Shown in pieces: positions 41,801 to 50,448 of a DNA stretch of 64,000 nucleotides. The translations under genes and the position numbers were made by a program. The notes under the pieces are model-generated. The model worked only from the letters and a program-made list of their open reading frames with translations. It had not been told where the DNA came from and ran no database searches. Positions within the stretch are counted from its first letter, which is position 1. Every line of letters begins with the position of its first letter. This stretch comes from Pseudomonas schmalbachii. Lineage in GTDB: Bacteria; Pseudomonadota; Gammaproteobacteria; Pseudomonadales; Pseudomonadaceae. The stretch is from NCBI RefSeq assembly GCF_017589465.1, contig NZ_JAELYA010000003.1, forward strand, positions 124,001 to 188,000, in the 5' to 3' direction.

Positions 41801-43239
41801 ACCGCATCCGTATCGGCCGATCCGGCTGCCAGGTTGGTCAGACGGCGCTCCGCCCCCGAGTGTCCGATCGAAACTTCACCATTGGCGGTCGAGGCCGTGC
41901 CTTTCAACGTGGCGCTGCCCGGGTTGTATGCCGGCTGGGTGAGATCCGCTGTCGTCGTGCTCGCGTTGCCCAAGGCGACGCTGTTGCCAGCGCTGGCATT
42001 GGTAGCGCGGCCCAATGCCAGTGCGTACTGGCCTGTTGCCGTGGCGCCAGAGCCGATAGCTACACCGCGATCGCCACTGGCCACGGTATCGACACCGAGC
42101 GCAACGGACCTTTCACCCTGGGCCTGGGCATTGTTGCCGAACGCGGCAGCGGCGTAGGCGGTAGCTTGTGCACTTACCCCAATGGCGGTGGCATTCTGAC
42201 TTGCATTCGCCTTGTTGCCGACCGCGACGCCATTGGTTTCAGTGGCGTTCGACAAGTACCCGATCGCCACCGACTTGTCGCCCGTGGCATTCGCCTGGTA
42301 GCCAGCAGCGGTCGCATTGCTGGACGCGGCCGCCATATTGCCGAGCGCAGTACTATTATTCCCGGTTGCATTGGCGCTTCCACCAATCGCCGTCGAGTTC
42401 GCCACAGCCGAGGCACCGTTACCGACGGCCAGGCCCTTGGCTCCGCTCGTGCTCGCGCCGCCACCGATGGCCAATGATGAGTCGCCCATGGCATTGGCCA
42501 GGCGACCGATGGCGACGGTGTCGCCATTGCCCGCGGCCTTGGCGGTATCACCGATGGCGATGTCGCCACTGTGATTCACGGAAGCCGACGATCCGATGCT
42601 GATCGCATTGTTGCCATAGACATAGGAACCATTGCCTAGCGCGATGGAGCCATCCCCCCTTGCACTGGGCGTGCCGCCGTTGTTGTCTATGAGAGCGCCC
42701 TTCCCGATAACGATACCGGCTCCGGCGTTGTCGAGCAGTGCCCCTTCGCCGATGACGATACTGCTGGAGCCCTTGGTAACCGCCCCGGTGCCAATGGCGA
42801 TCGCATTGGTGTGGCCACCCGTCACGGATGCATTGGTGCCGATGGCCAGACTATCGGCGGAATTGTTTCCGACATTGGCGCCATTACCAATCGCGACAGC
42901 CCTGTCCGCATTGCTGCCAACACTCGCGAGGGGACCGAAACTTACGGCGCCGACGCTGTTGGCCGGCAATACCAGCTTGCCGGAAGCCGCGTCGTAGGTC
43001 GCGCCTCCACCCAAGGCTGCAGCGATGCTCTCTCCCAGCGCATCGACCTCCGCGCTTGCCGCCTGGGCCTGCCCTGCAGCACCAAGCGCAACGGCAAGGA
43101 ATGCTGCACCGCCATTGCCGATGACGCGCATCAGCGACCGTCGTACACCTTGTCCTTTGCCCCGGGGGGAGGCGTATTCGCAGCCTACAACCCAGCTTTT
43201 CAAGGTGGCATTCCATACCAGACGATAAATTTTGTTCAT
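38851..43239 (-). CDS. Trimeric autotransporter adhesin 1 (YadA/Ata type)
   Basis: This 1462-residue type Vc secreted adhesin starts with an ESPR extension (MNKIYRLVWNATLKSWVVGC) and a long signal. The head is made of YadA-like SVAIG/SxAxG repeats (about 90-460). Several stalk modules follow, each with a neck motif (ITNVAAGELS, TDAVNGSQL) and coiled coil. Three modules share GGVGPQKITNVA (near 40200, 40560 and 41440). The last 75 residues form the YadA anchor, ending SVGVGYQW with a terminal Trp. It should display as a trimer on the outer membrane. A TpgA-like partner follows. Confidence 0.95.
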   Translation of the reverse strand: MNKIYRLVWNATLKSWVVGCEYASPRGKGQGVRRSLMRVIGNGGAAFLAVALGAAGQAQAASAEVDALGESIAAALGGGATYDAASGKLVLPANSVGAVSFGPLASVGSNADRAVAIGNGANVGNNSADSLAIGTNASVTGGHTNAIAIGTGAVTKGSSSIVIGEGALLDNAGAGIVIGKGALIDNNGGTPSARGDGSIALGNGSYVYGNNAISIGSSASVNHSGDIAIGDTAKAAGNGDTVAIGRLANAMGDSSLAIGGGASTSGAKGLAVGNGASAVANSTAIGGSANATGNNSTALGNMAAASSNATAAGYQANATGDKSVAIGYLSNATETNGVAVGNKANASQNATAIGVSAQATAYAAAAFGNNAQAQGERSVALGVDTVASGDRGVAIGSGATATGQYALALGRATNASAGNSVALGNASTTTADLTQPAYNPGSATLKGTASTANGEVSIGHSGAERRLTNLAAGSADTDAVNVSQLKSEDAKVNQQGVKTAAALGGGASYSATTGAISAPSYALGNANILNGTTGAASDIGTAFSKVDDALGHIDGRVTNVEGSITTIGDQVGSLSQDALLWNAAAGAFSASHGGVGPQKITNVAAGELSTTSTDAVNGTQLHATNQSVTNLTNTVNNINSGGTKYVHVNSTSADSSATASQAIAIGGEAKATAEQSIALGYKSEASEVGAVVFGNYAKANSYLATTIGTAASATDDYASAFGSWAVASGYDSTALGSGAESRAEASLALGNTSVASAVDSVALGYGSVADQAHTVSVGTDSQQRRIVNMAAGVAGTDAVNVSQLKGVTDALGGGTTINSDGSITAPTYVLNNGGDTYNNVGDALANIDGRVTNVEGSITNIGDQVTALGNDALLWDATAGAFSANHGGVGPQKITNVAAGELSDTSTDAVNGSQLKATNDAVTNVDNRVNTFDGRITNVEGSVTNLGTQVTNIDGRVTTLDNRVNTFDNRITNVEGSVTTIGNQVDALSNDALLWDNNLQAFNASHGGVGPQKITNVAKGEVSENSTDAVNGAQLFALGNQVSVIDGRITNIEDSITNINNGAGIKYFHANSSKQDSTASGTDSVAAGPAAVASGNNSVAMGDQAQATGDKSTAVGADATASGTGASAYGTGAKAEGASSVAMGNGAEAMGAKSSAIGSGSKATADDSVALGADSVADRAGSVSVGSEGHERQITNVKAGTEDTDAVNVAQLKEVSGSVANIDNRVGDVDNRITQVEGDVTNIRNGADGMFQVNQTNPVVKPKASGVDSVAGGSGAEATGNNSVAIGTKARATGENSVAMGNGATASAKDSAAIGANSVADRDNSVSVGSAGNERQITHVAAGTSDTDAVNLAQLNKSVGDVINNANHYTDQRYAELKNDLHKQDDVLSAGIAGALAQASLPQPYVPGASMASAGVGNYRGQSAVAVGVSRISDNGKWVTKLQGSTDTQGELGVSVGVGYQW

Positions 43240-43884
43240 GACTTCTCCATTCAGGGCTGGAATGGCCCTGTCGAATTGGGTGTATTGAGTGGGATTGGCC
43301 GGTCTTGGCGGGTCAGCGGGTGCTTGGCGCTAGTTCCGGGCGTTGCCGGTTGGACGAAGGCCGCGCCTGGCAACAAGGCGCCGCGCTTCGCTCTCACGGC
43401 GGAACTGCGCATGGCCGCCCGAGAGGAGGAACACCGCGTCTATTGCATGACGACCCGGTGAACCAGTGGCTGGCACTAGCGCCCGATCAGGCTGGGAGAA
43501 GCTCGGAAGGGTGGGTAGTTCCTGGACTTGCACCACGGCCTGGATGGCTGTGGCCAGCAATTCCATTTCGGATTCGCGCCCCGTTCCTTGGGTACTGGGA
43601 TGGGCGGATGTGACGACGTTCATAGAACTACAACTAGTGAGTTTGTGTAGTCCTATTCTCAAAACTGCGAGAAAAACGATAAATCAGGCTGCGCCTGATA
43701 GCTTTGTAGGGCTTTTCCTAAGAGAGCACTTTCGGTGCCTTCATCACCGTATTTCATGAGCACCAGGATCGCCCGCGTCCACAACCAACACCAAATCGTC
43801 AGATAAAGACCACAAGGTCACAAAATGACAGATCAGTGACCCATGGCCATCCACCGCTCATGAAGGAAAGGGCTGAAGGTCGAC
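43240..43884. other. Intergenic region upstream of adhesin gene 1
   Basis: This 645-base gap includes AT-rich DNA at about 43640-43800, which is the likely promoter area for adhesin gene 1. TGTAGG occurs at 43705-43710 and a TGTGTAG at 43645. A minus-strand frame at 43330-43662 is open but has no RBS or family match, so I do not call it. No other gene is visible. Confidence 0.5.
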
Positions 43885-44268
43885 TCAGTGCGCGCCCTGC
43901 ATTGGCTGAATCAACTCGCTCACGGCATCGGGGAAGTACTTGCCGCGCAGGAAATGGTCCTGCCCCAGGAGCTGGCCTTCGCCATAGCAGAAAATGCCGC
44001 CCTGCCGTAGCGTCAGGCCGTCGGCGGTGAACTCGAAGCGAGTCCCACTGCCGCTGCGGAACGCAACCCCATCGCCGTCGAGCCTGGTCAGTTCGTACTT
44101 TGTACCGGCCACTGGCAGTTGTTCACGGATACGCTGCAGATAGATCGGCGCCAGGCACACGAACGGTTCCTGCGCTTGCTGGCGATACTGCTGAATGGTC
44201 AATCCGGGACGGCGTTGCAGCTCTTCGGCGATCAGGGCGAAAACATCGGCAGATGAGGGAGCGGTCAC
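43885..44268 (-). pseudogene. 5'-truncated copy of the adhesin-linked lipoprotein gene
   Basis: The 127-residue frame matches only the C-terminal half of the lipoprotein at 36901-37791. ADVFALIA, ELQRRPGLT, LAP..YL and GLTLRQ are shared, and about half of all positions agree by eye. The lipoprotein signal, Cys and N-half are missing, and the only start is a GTG with no RBS. It lies directly behind adhesin gene 2, where a TpgA-like gene and a full lipoprotein gene would be expected. It looks like the remnant of a duplication after an internal deletion. Translation of the fragment is unproven. Confidence 0.75.
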
Positions 44269-44304
44269 ACCGCCCCGCCATGCAACTGGCCGCCGGGTTG
44301 CAGA

Positions 44305-44330
44305 AAGGCCCGGGGCTACGCCGGGCCCAG
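44305..44330 (-). terminator. Hairpin downstream of adhesin gene 2
   Basis: GGCCCGG and CCGGGCC frame a GCTACG-like loop, with AAAG on the left (CTTT on the minus strand). The sequence closely resembles the hairpin after adhesin gene 1 and marks shared ancestry of both 3' ends. Confidence 0.55.
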
Positions 44331-44343
44331 GCTCAATCGAGAG

Positions 44344-47145
44344 TTACCACTGATAACCGACACCGACCGAAACCCCGGAGTCGCCTTCGGTGGTGGTGCT
44401 GCCTTGCAGTTTGGTGACCCATTTGCCGTCGTCCGATACGTGCGACACACCTACTGCCACCGCCGACTGGCCACGGTAGTGACCGAGCCCCGCTGTAGTC
44501 ATGCTCGCGCCCGGCACGTACGCCTGCGGCAGAGCGGCCTGGGCCATCGCACCGGCGATACCGGCACTGAGGGTTTCGTCCTGTTCGTTCAGATCATGCT
44601 TCAGGTCGTTGTAGCGCATGTCGGTATAGGCGTTGGCGCTGCGGGTGGTGTCCGCCATGCCCCGCTGCAACTGACCGAGGTTCACCGCATCGGTGGCGCT
44701 GGTGCCGGCGGCCACATGAGTGATCTGCCGCTCCGCTCCCGCGCTGCCGACCGCCACGCTGTTGGCCCGGTCGGTCGCCGAGTTGGCGCCCAGCGCCACG
44801 CTGTTGGCGTGCGCGGCCTTGGCATTGGTACCGACTGCAACCGAGTTCTCGGCAGAGGCTGCGGCACGGGTACCGATGGCCGCGCTGTTGTGGCCGGAGG
44901 CAGTCGCGCCGGCCCCGCTGGCGACAGCATCATTGCCGCTCGCCACAGGCTTGGCGTGCCCGCTGGTGTTGTTCACCTGATGCATGCCGTCGGTGCCGTT
45001 GCGCAGATTGTTGATGTGCGTCGCCTGGGTGTTTACATCGCCCTGGACCTGGTCGATCCGGGTGTTGGCACCACCGGTCGCGGCGTTCAACTGGTCGACG
45101 TTGACCGCATCGGTACCGCTCTGGCCTTCGGCGACATTGGTGATCCGCCGTTCGTTGCCCGCGCTGCCGACCGAGACGGTATTGTCCTCATCGGCAATCG
45201 AGCCCGCGCCCAATGCAACCGAATTGCTGCCGGTTGCCTGGGCGCCATTGCCAAAGGCGGAAGCGCCTGCCGCACTCGCCACCGAACCGGCACCGACAGC
45301 CGCAGCCCCAGCGGCCGATGCCTGGGCGTGATCGCCCATGGCTACCGAATCGGCGCCACTGGCCACGGCATCGCCGCCAGCCGCCACAGCACCGGAACCA
45401 GAAGCAACGGCATCTGCGGTTGGAACAGGCGGATTGGCCTTGAAGTACCGGGTGCCGCCGGTATTTATGTTATCGATGGCGACATTGGTAGCCTTCAACT
45501 GGCTCATGTTCACTGCATCATTGTCATCGACACCATTGGCGACGTTGGTGATCCGGCGTTTCAGATTGGCATTGCCCACGGACACGGTGTCCTGCGCATC
45601 CGCGATGGAACCGTACCCCAGCGCGATGCTGTTCTCTGCACTCGCCACGGCCTTGTTACCAAACGCAGTGCTGTTTTTCCCGCTCGCGATGGAACGGCTG
45701 CCTATAGCCAAGCTGGCGTCTGCCGATGCTGCGGCCTTGTAGCCGACAGCGAGTGCGAATTCACCGCTGGCATTGGATAAGGAGCCCAGCGCCGTGGACT
45801 TGCTTCCAGTCGCATATGCAACGCTGCCGATGGCAGTGCTCTCGGCTCCGCTTGCCGTAGAGTAGAGACCGATGGCGGTCGCCGAATCGCTGGTTGCCCT
45901 GGCGACTGCGCCAACCGCCGAACTGCCCATCCCGGAAGCCGTAGAACCATGCCCTACGGCAGTCGAGAACATCTTCTCTGCCGTCGAGAGCTGACCTACT
46001 GCTACCGCGCCCCAGTCCGATGCCTGCGCGCCATAGCCGGCAGCAATGGCGCCCTCACCCGACGAGACCGCGTCGGGACCGATCGCCACGGAGTCAGTGC
46101 CGGTAGCCGACGCACCAGGCAGGGTCGAATTGACCTGGAAGTATTTACTGCCTTTCTCGTACAGAGCGGTCAGAGCATCGCTCACATTGGTATAGAGGCT
46201 GCCCAGTGTGATGCCGGTCCAGTCACCATTGCCGTCGATGGCGCCGCCCAGCGAACCTTCAAGCTGCGAAACATTGACCGCATCAGAGTTTTCGGTACCG
46301 GCCGCCACGCTGGTGATCTGGCGCTGGAGAACATCGCTGCCCACCGAGACGGTGTTGTCGCGTGCGCTGATCGAACCAGCACCAAGGGCGACCGACCCCA
46401 CACCGGATGCCTCCGAGTCAGCGCCGAAGGCCAGGGCATTTTCGGCCGAGCTGGATGCGGAGTGGCCGATGGCAAGGCTGCCTTCCCCTTCGGCATGAGA
46501 CCCGGTACCCAGTGCAATTGCATGGTCACCGGATACCTCCGAGTACACCCCGAGAGCGATGCCATTGGCGCCAGTGACCTGCGAGCTGTCGCCAAGGGCG
46601 ATTGCGTTTTCACCCTCAGCCGTTGCCGCATAGCCAAGGGCGATTGCATCTTCGGCCGTTGCCGAGGATTGATTGCCGATGGCGATGCTCCGTTGAGCAG
46701 ATGAAGTGGCGGTTCCAATCGCAATACTGTCGGTGCTCAAGGCAGATGCCTTGAAGCCGATGGCCACGGAATCCAGTCCCTCAGCCACGGATTCATTTCC
46801 CACAACGGTGGAGTCACGGCCGGTTGCCGAGGCCTTGTAGCCGATCGCAGTCGAACCGCCATCGACAGTATTCCCTACGGCTTCATTGCCTATGGTGGTA
46901 GCAGTGTTGACATCGTTCGTCGAAACGACCCCGGAGCCCTTGTCTTCGATCTCCAGCGCCTCGACGGGAACCCCGACTACGGCCAGTATCATTGCCGCTC
47001 CCATACCAACGGCACGGACAGCGCCGTTGCAGACTGCGCGAATGGCACGACGCCCTCCACTCCTGCCATGGCTCCGGGCGAACTCGCAACCAACCACCCA
47101 GGCCTTGCGGCTGGCATTCCAGATAAGACGATATGCCTTGTTCAT
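44344..47145 (-). CDS. Trimeric autotransporter adhesin 2 (YadA/Ata type)
   Basis: This 933-residue paralog of adhesin 1 has the ESPR start MNKAYRLIWNASRKAWVVGC, a long YadA-like head of SxAIG repeats (about 75-560), short neck and stalk segments (ITNVANGVDDNDAVNMSQL, ITNVAEGQSGTDAVN) and the same YadA anchor ending SVGVGYQW. The last 45 residues differ from adhesin 1 at only about ten positions, while heads and stalk length differ. It lacks the GGVGPQKIT modules. It has no intact TpgA-like gene behind it and may rely on the product of 37983-38786. Confidence 0.95.
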   Translation of the reverse strand: MNKAYRLIWNASRKAWVVGCEFARSHGRSGGRRAIRAVCNGAVRAVGMGAAMILAVVGVPVEALEIEDKGSGVVSTNDVNTATTIGNEAVGNTVDGGSTAIGYKASATGRDSTVVGNESVAEGLDSVAIGFKASALSTDSIAIGTATSSAQRSIAIGNQSSATAEDAIALGYAATAEGENAIALGDSSQVTGANGIALGVYSEVSGDHAIALGTGSHAEGEGSLAIGHSASSSAENALAFGADSEASGVGSVALGAGSISARDNTVSVGSDVLQRQITSVAAGTENSDAVNVSQLEGSLGGAIDGNGDWTGITLGSLYTNVSDALTALYEKGSKYFQVNSTLPGASATGTDSVAIGPDAVSSGEGAIAAGYGAQASDWGAVAVGQLSTAEKMFSTAVGHGSTASGMGSSAVGAVARATSDSATAIGLYSTASGAESTAIGSVAYATGSKSTALGSLSNASGEFALAVGYKAAASADASLAIGSRSIASGKNSTAFGNKAVASAENSIALGYGSIADAQDTVSVGNANLKRRITNVANGVDDNDAVNMSQLKATNVAIDNINTGGTRYFKANPPVPTADAVASGSGAVAAGGDAVASGADSVAMGDHAQASAAGAAAVGAGSVASAAGASAFGNGAQATGSNSVALGAGSIADEDNTVSVGSAGNERRITNVAEGQSGTDAVNVDQLNAATGGANTRIDQVQGDVNTQATHINNLRNGTDGMHQVNNTSGHAKPVASGNDAVASGAGATASGHNSAAIGTRAAASAENSVAVGTNAKAAHANSVALGANSATDRANSVAVGSAGAERQITHVAAGTSATDAVNLGQLQRGMADTTRSANAYTDMRYNDLKHDLNEQDETLSAGIAGAMAQAALPQAYVPGASMTTAGLGHYRGQSAVAVGVSHVSDDGKWVTKLQGSTTTEGDSGVSVGVGYQW

Positions 47146-47635
47146 GAGTGTTCTCCGTCGGGCCCGGGCCCAGGTAATGCTCAGGATTCGTCGCTGCGCC
47201 TGGGCGGACCGCTCATGGAGTCAGGCCGGGCAAGTGCGGCAGATTGGGATGGAAGACGGGAACGACGGAGCTGCTGCTGGCTCGCGGGCGAATCGCGAGG
47301 CGGTGCCAGTAAAGTCAGGAGGGGTTACGCAGGGTGCGTCACGCTTGCCGTCTCTGGGTTCCAATGGCGGCAATCGTAGGAATCGGGCGCAGGAAAAGAA
47401 CTCAGCCTAGTCTGAGCACTCTGTAGGATTACTCTGTACATCAGGTATTTCCTACACTCCCGAGTGGAGAACCCCTACAGAGAATCAGGTCCACGAATGT
47501 GCTCTGCAGAAAGACCGAAAACTGCACGCCTGAGCGCTTCCCGGGGCAACACGACAGGAGCGGCGCCGTAGGATTCAGTTACGCCCCGCCGCTTGCCCCT
47601 CCGCCCCGCTCTGCTATTTTTTCGGGTGTGACGCC
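47146..47635. other. Intergenic region between adhesin gene 2 and terC
   Basis: This gap of about 490 bases sits between divergent genes with no credible ORF. The adhesin promoter should be here. A cluster of TGTAGG motifs lies at 47422-47427 (plus), 47451-47456 and 47474-47479 (both as CCTACA), which may form a binding array. The terC leader RNA starts at its right end. Confidence 0.5.
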
Positions 47636-47707
47636 GGGCCCCTCTGACGGTCTGCTGGACCGCCATGTCGGAGTCACTCTCCGACAACCATTGGAAGGAA
47701 GGGGCCC
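47636..47707 (+). ncRNA. Structured leader RNA of terC (three-helix junction ending at the start codon)
   Basis: GGGCCCCT at 47636-47643 is perfectly complementary to AGGGGCCC at 47700-47707, two bases before the ATG. Inside are two perfect hairpins, CGGTC-TGCTG-GACCG at 47648-47662 and TGTCGGAG-TCACT-CTCCGACA at 47666-47686. The GGAAGG Shine-Dalgarno lies between the second hairpin and the closing strand, so the closing helix overlaps the ribosome site. Conserved terC-motif leader RNAs are known in pseudomonads, and this is a candidate. I did not see yybP-ykoY consensus blocks. Confidence 0.7.
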
Positions 47708-47709
47708 AG

Positions 47710-48783
47710 ATGACCGCTCTCCATATATTTCTCACCACACCATTCCTTGGCACCGCCACCTGGTTCTGGCTGGCGTTCCTGGCCATCATCATCTTCCTGC
47801 TGGTGCTCGATCTCGGCGTGCTGCAGCGCGACCACCACGAGATCGGCGTGCGCGAAAGCCTGCTGCTGTACAGCGGCTACTTCTCCTGCGGTCTGGCCTT
47901 CGGTGGCTGGGTCTGGTACGAGTTCGGCGCCACTCACGCGCTGGAGTACTTCACCGGTTTCCTCGTCGAGCAGTCGCTGTCGATGGACAACGTGTTCGTC
48001 ATGGCGATGATCTTCGGCTTCTTCGGCATCCCCCGCCGCTACCAGCACCAGGTGCTGTTCTGGGGCATCCTCGGCGCGATCGTCCTGCGCGGAGTGATGA
48101 TCGGACTGGGCGCGGCGCTGGTGAAGGAGTTCGAATGGGTGATGTACCTGTTCGGCGCCTTCCTGCTGTTCAGCGGCGTGAAGATGCTCTTCGTCAAGCA
48201 CGATTCCGAGCCGGACCTCGAACACAATCCGGTACTGCGCTTCCTGCGCCGGCACATGCGGGTGACGCCGACGCTGCACCAGCACCATTTCTTCGTGCAC
48301 CAGCCGGACGCCAGCGGCAAGACGCTGCGCTATGCCACGCCGCTGTTCCTCGCGCTGGTACTGGTGGAGCTGGCCGACCTGGTGTTCGCGGTGGACAGCG
48401 TGCCGGCGATCTTCGCCATCACCACCGACCCGTTCATCGTCTACACCTCGAACATCTTCGCCATCCTCGGCCTGCGCGCCCTGTACTTCTCGCTGGCGGC
48501 GATGATCCACCGCTTCGTCTACCTGAAGTACGCGCTGGCACTGGTGCTGGTGTTCATCGGCACGAAGATCTTCCTGCACGGGTTCATCGGCAAGATTCCC
48601 GCGGTGGTGTCGCTGGGCGTGACCTTTGGCCTGCTGGTCGGTGGGATTCTGTTGTCGCTGCTGAAGACCCGCCGCACCGGGGAGGAGCCGCTGGAGATCG
48701 TCAGTCAGGAGAAGCGGGAGGTGCGGGTGGGCAACGTCGACGGGGGTGTCGATCCCAGGCAGAAGCAAGGGACCGACGTGTAG
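47710..48783 (+). CDS. TerC/Alx-family integral membrane protein
   Basis: This 357-residue membrane protein has about 8-9 helices. TerC-family marks are FLLVLDLGVLQR, SLSMDNVFVMAMIF and LADLVFAVDSVPAIFAITTDPFIVYTSN (three acidic membrane motifs typical of Mn2+ exporters such as Alx/MeeF). The family is linked to tellurite resistance, pH response and manganese export. The ATG at 47710 is chosen because the AAGGAAGG Shine-Dalgarno lies directly before it; a longer frame starts inside the leader RNA. It is monocistronic. Confidence 0.9.
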   Translation: MTALHIFLTTPFLGTATWFWLAFLAIIIFLLVLDLGVLQRDHHEIGVRESLLLYSGYFSCGLAFGGWVWYEFGATHALEYFTGFLVEQSLSMDNVFVMAMIFGFFGIPRRYQHQVLFWGILGAIVLRGVMIGLGAALVKEFEWVMYLFGAFLLFSGVKMLFVKHDSEPDLEHNPVLRFLRRHMRVTPTLHQHHFFVHQPDASGKTLRYATPLFLALVLVELADLVFAVDSVPAIFAITTDPFIVYTSNIFAILGLRALYFSLAAMIHRFVYLKYALALVLVFIGTKIFLHGFIGKIPAVVSLGVTFGLLVGGILLSLLKTRRTGEEPLEIVSQEKREVRVGNVDGGVDPRQKQGTDV

Positions 48784-49060
48784 GAGCGCGCCATGCACGC
48801 GATGCGTGGTCGCGGACATGGCCCGCTATGGATACTCTGGCGTTGTGATCCCCTCACCCCAACCCTCTCCCGGAGGGAGAGGGGGCGCGACGGTGTGAAT
48901 GGTATGCCGTGCCAGCCGGCAACTCCGGATAGTCCCCTCTCCCTGAGGGAGAGGGTTAGGGTGAGGGGGCCTCGCGACGATACAAAGACAGTTACTCGGG
49001 ACCGTACGCAGTGAAGCCCAACAACGCTGTTGGGCTTCGCAAGCTCAGCCCAACCTACAT
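48780..49060. repeat. Three repeat families between terC and the acyl-CoA dehydrogenase gene
   Basis: This 284-base gap is filled with repeats. At 48780-48827 is the GTAGGAGCGCGCCATG/CATGGCCCGC pair. At 48850-48969 is the CCCTCTCCC...GGGAGAGGGTTAGGGTGAGGG composite. At 49013-49058 is a partial GAAGCCCAAC/GTTGGGCTTC...CCCAACCTAC palindrome. No gene or clear terminator is seen otherwise. Confidence 0.85.
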
Positions 49061-49067
49061 GCGGCCG

Positions 49068-50276
49068 TTACTTCGCCATGTACTTGCCGAGCTCGAAGCG
49101 GCCGACCGCCATGCGGTGCACTTCGTCCGGGCCGTCGGCCAGGCGCAGGGTGCGCTGCATCGAGTACCAGTAGGCCAGCGGGAAGTCGTCGGAAACCCCG
49201 GCGCCGCCGTGCATCTGGATGGCGCGGTCGATCACCCGGGTGGCGACGTTGGGCGCGACGACCTTGATCTGGGCGATCTCGCTCTGCGCGACCTTGTTGC
49301 CCACGGTGTCCATCATGTAGGCCGCGTTCAGGGTCAGCAGGCGCGCCTGGTTGATCTCCATGCGCGAGTCGGCGATCACATCGATATTGCCGCCCAGGCG
49401 AGCCAGCGGCTTGCCGAAGGCGGTGCGGCTGACGGCGCGTTCGCACATCAGTTGCAGAGCACGCTCGGCCATGCCGATGGAGCGCATGCAGTGGTGGATA
49501 CGGCCCGGGCCAAGGCGACCCTGGGCGATCTCGAAGCCGCGGCCTTCGCCGAGCAGGACGTTCTCGTAGGGAACCCGGACGTTCTCGAACAGCACTTCGG
49601 CGTGGCCGTGCGGGGCATCGTCATAGCCGAACACCGGCAGCGGACGGACGATCTTCACACCGGGCGCATCGGTCGGCACCAGGATCATCGAGTGCTGCTG
49701 GTGGCGCGGGCCGTCCGGGTTGGTCAGGCCCATGAAGATCATGATCTTGCAGCGCGGATCGCAGGCGCCGGAGGTCCACCACTTGCGGCCGTTGATGACC
49801 CATTCGTCGCCATCGCGCACGGCGTTGGCCTGCATGTTGGTGGCATCGGACGAAGCCACGCCCGGCTCGGTCATGGCGAACGCCGAGCGGATGTCGCCGC
49901 GCAGCAGCGGCTCCAGCCAGGTGCGCTTCTGTTCCTCGCTGCCGTAGCGGACCAGCACTTCCATGTTGCCGGTGTCCGGCGCGGAACAGTTGAACGGCTC
50001 GGAACCGATCAGCGAGCGGCCCATGATCTCGGCCAGCGGCGCGTACTCCATATTGGTCAGGCCGGCGCCGTACTCGGACTCGGGGAGGAACAGGTTCCAC
50101 AGGCCCTCGGCCTTGGCCCTGGCCTTCAGCTCCTCGACGATCGCCGTCGGCTGCCAGCGGTCGCCTTCGGCCACCTGCTGCTCGAAGACCTTCTCGGCCG
50201 GATAGACGTAACTCTCCATGAACGCAGTGACGCGCTCACGCAGATCCTGAACCTTGGCGGAATATGCGAAATCCAT
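49068..50276 (-). CDS. Acyl-CoA dehydrogenase family protein
   Basis: This 402-residue FAD enzyme dehydrogenates an unidentified acyl-CoA. Signature segments are [34 protein letters not shown] and [15 protein letters not shown]. The last pattern is that of ACAD10/11-like enzymes, which tend to use long or 4-hydroxy-acyl chains. The ATG at 50276 follows a GGTAGCC region and gives the family's N-terminus ([12 protein letters not shown]). A divergent LysR gene 172 bases away probably controls it. No other fatty-acid gene is near. Confidence 0.9.
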   Translation of the reverse strand: MDFAYSAKVQDLRERVTAFMESYVYPAEKVFEQQVAEGDRWQPTAIVEELKARAKAEGLWNLFLPESEYGAGLTNMEYAPLAEIMGRSLIGSEPFNCSAPDTGNMEVLVRYGSEEQKRTWLEPLLRGDIRSAFAMTEPGVASSDATNMQANAVRDGDEWVINGRKWWTSGACDPRCKIMIFMGLTNPDGPRHQQHSMILVPTDAPGVKIVRPLPVFGYDDAPHGHAEVLFENVRVPYENVLLGEGRGFEIAQGRLGPGRIHHCMRSIGMAERALQLMCERAVSRTAFGKPLARLGGNIDVIADSRMEINQARLLTLNAAYMMDTVGNKVAQSEIAQIKVVAPNVATRVIDRAIQMHGGAGVSDDFPLAYWYSMQRTLRLADGPDEVHRMAVGRFELGKYMAK

Positions 50277-50448
50277 GGGATGGCTACCTTCTGGCGGAAT
50301 GTTTGAAAGCTTCGCTGCAAAGATGCTAGAACAGGCACCAAGATTTACCCAGCCTATTCGCAACATCCACTAAAATTCACGATTCATATATAGCGGCCGG
50401 CACCCTCCCATATGATCGGCCTACAACAAGTACAAGCGGAGCCCCGGC

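Noticed and set aside
43330-43662. Minus-strand frame of 110 codons upstream of adhesin gene 1
   Set aside because: It has no RBS, no recognisable family and atypical composition, and lies where the adhesin promoter is expected.
38851-47145. CRISPR-like repetition in the adhesin region
   Set aside because: The repeats are degenerate, in frame and encode YadA-type head motifs; there is no constant repeat with unique spacers.
47560-47709. yybP-ykoY manganese riboswitch upstream of terC
   Set aside because: I looked for its conserved blocks and did not see them. The three-helix structure that is present fits a terC-type leader better.
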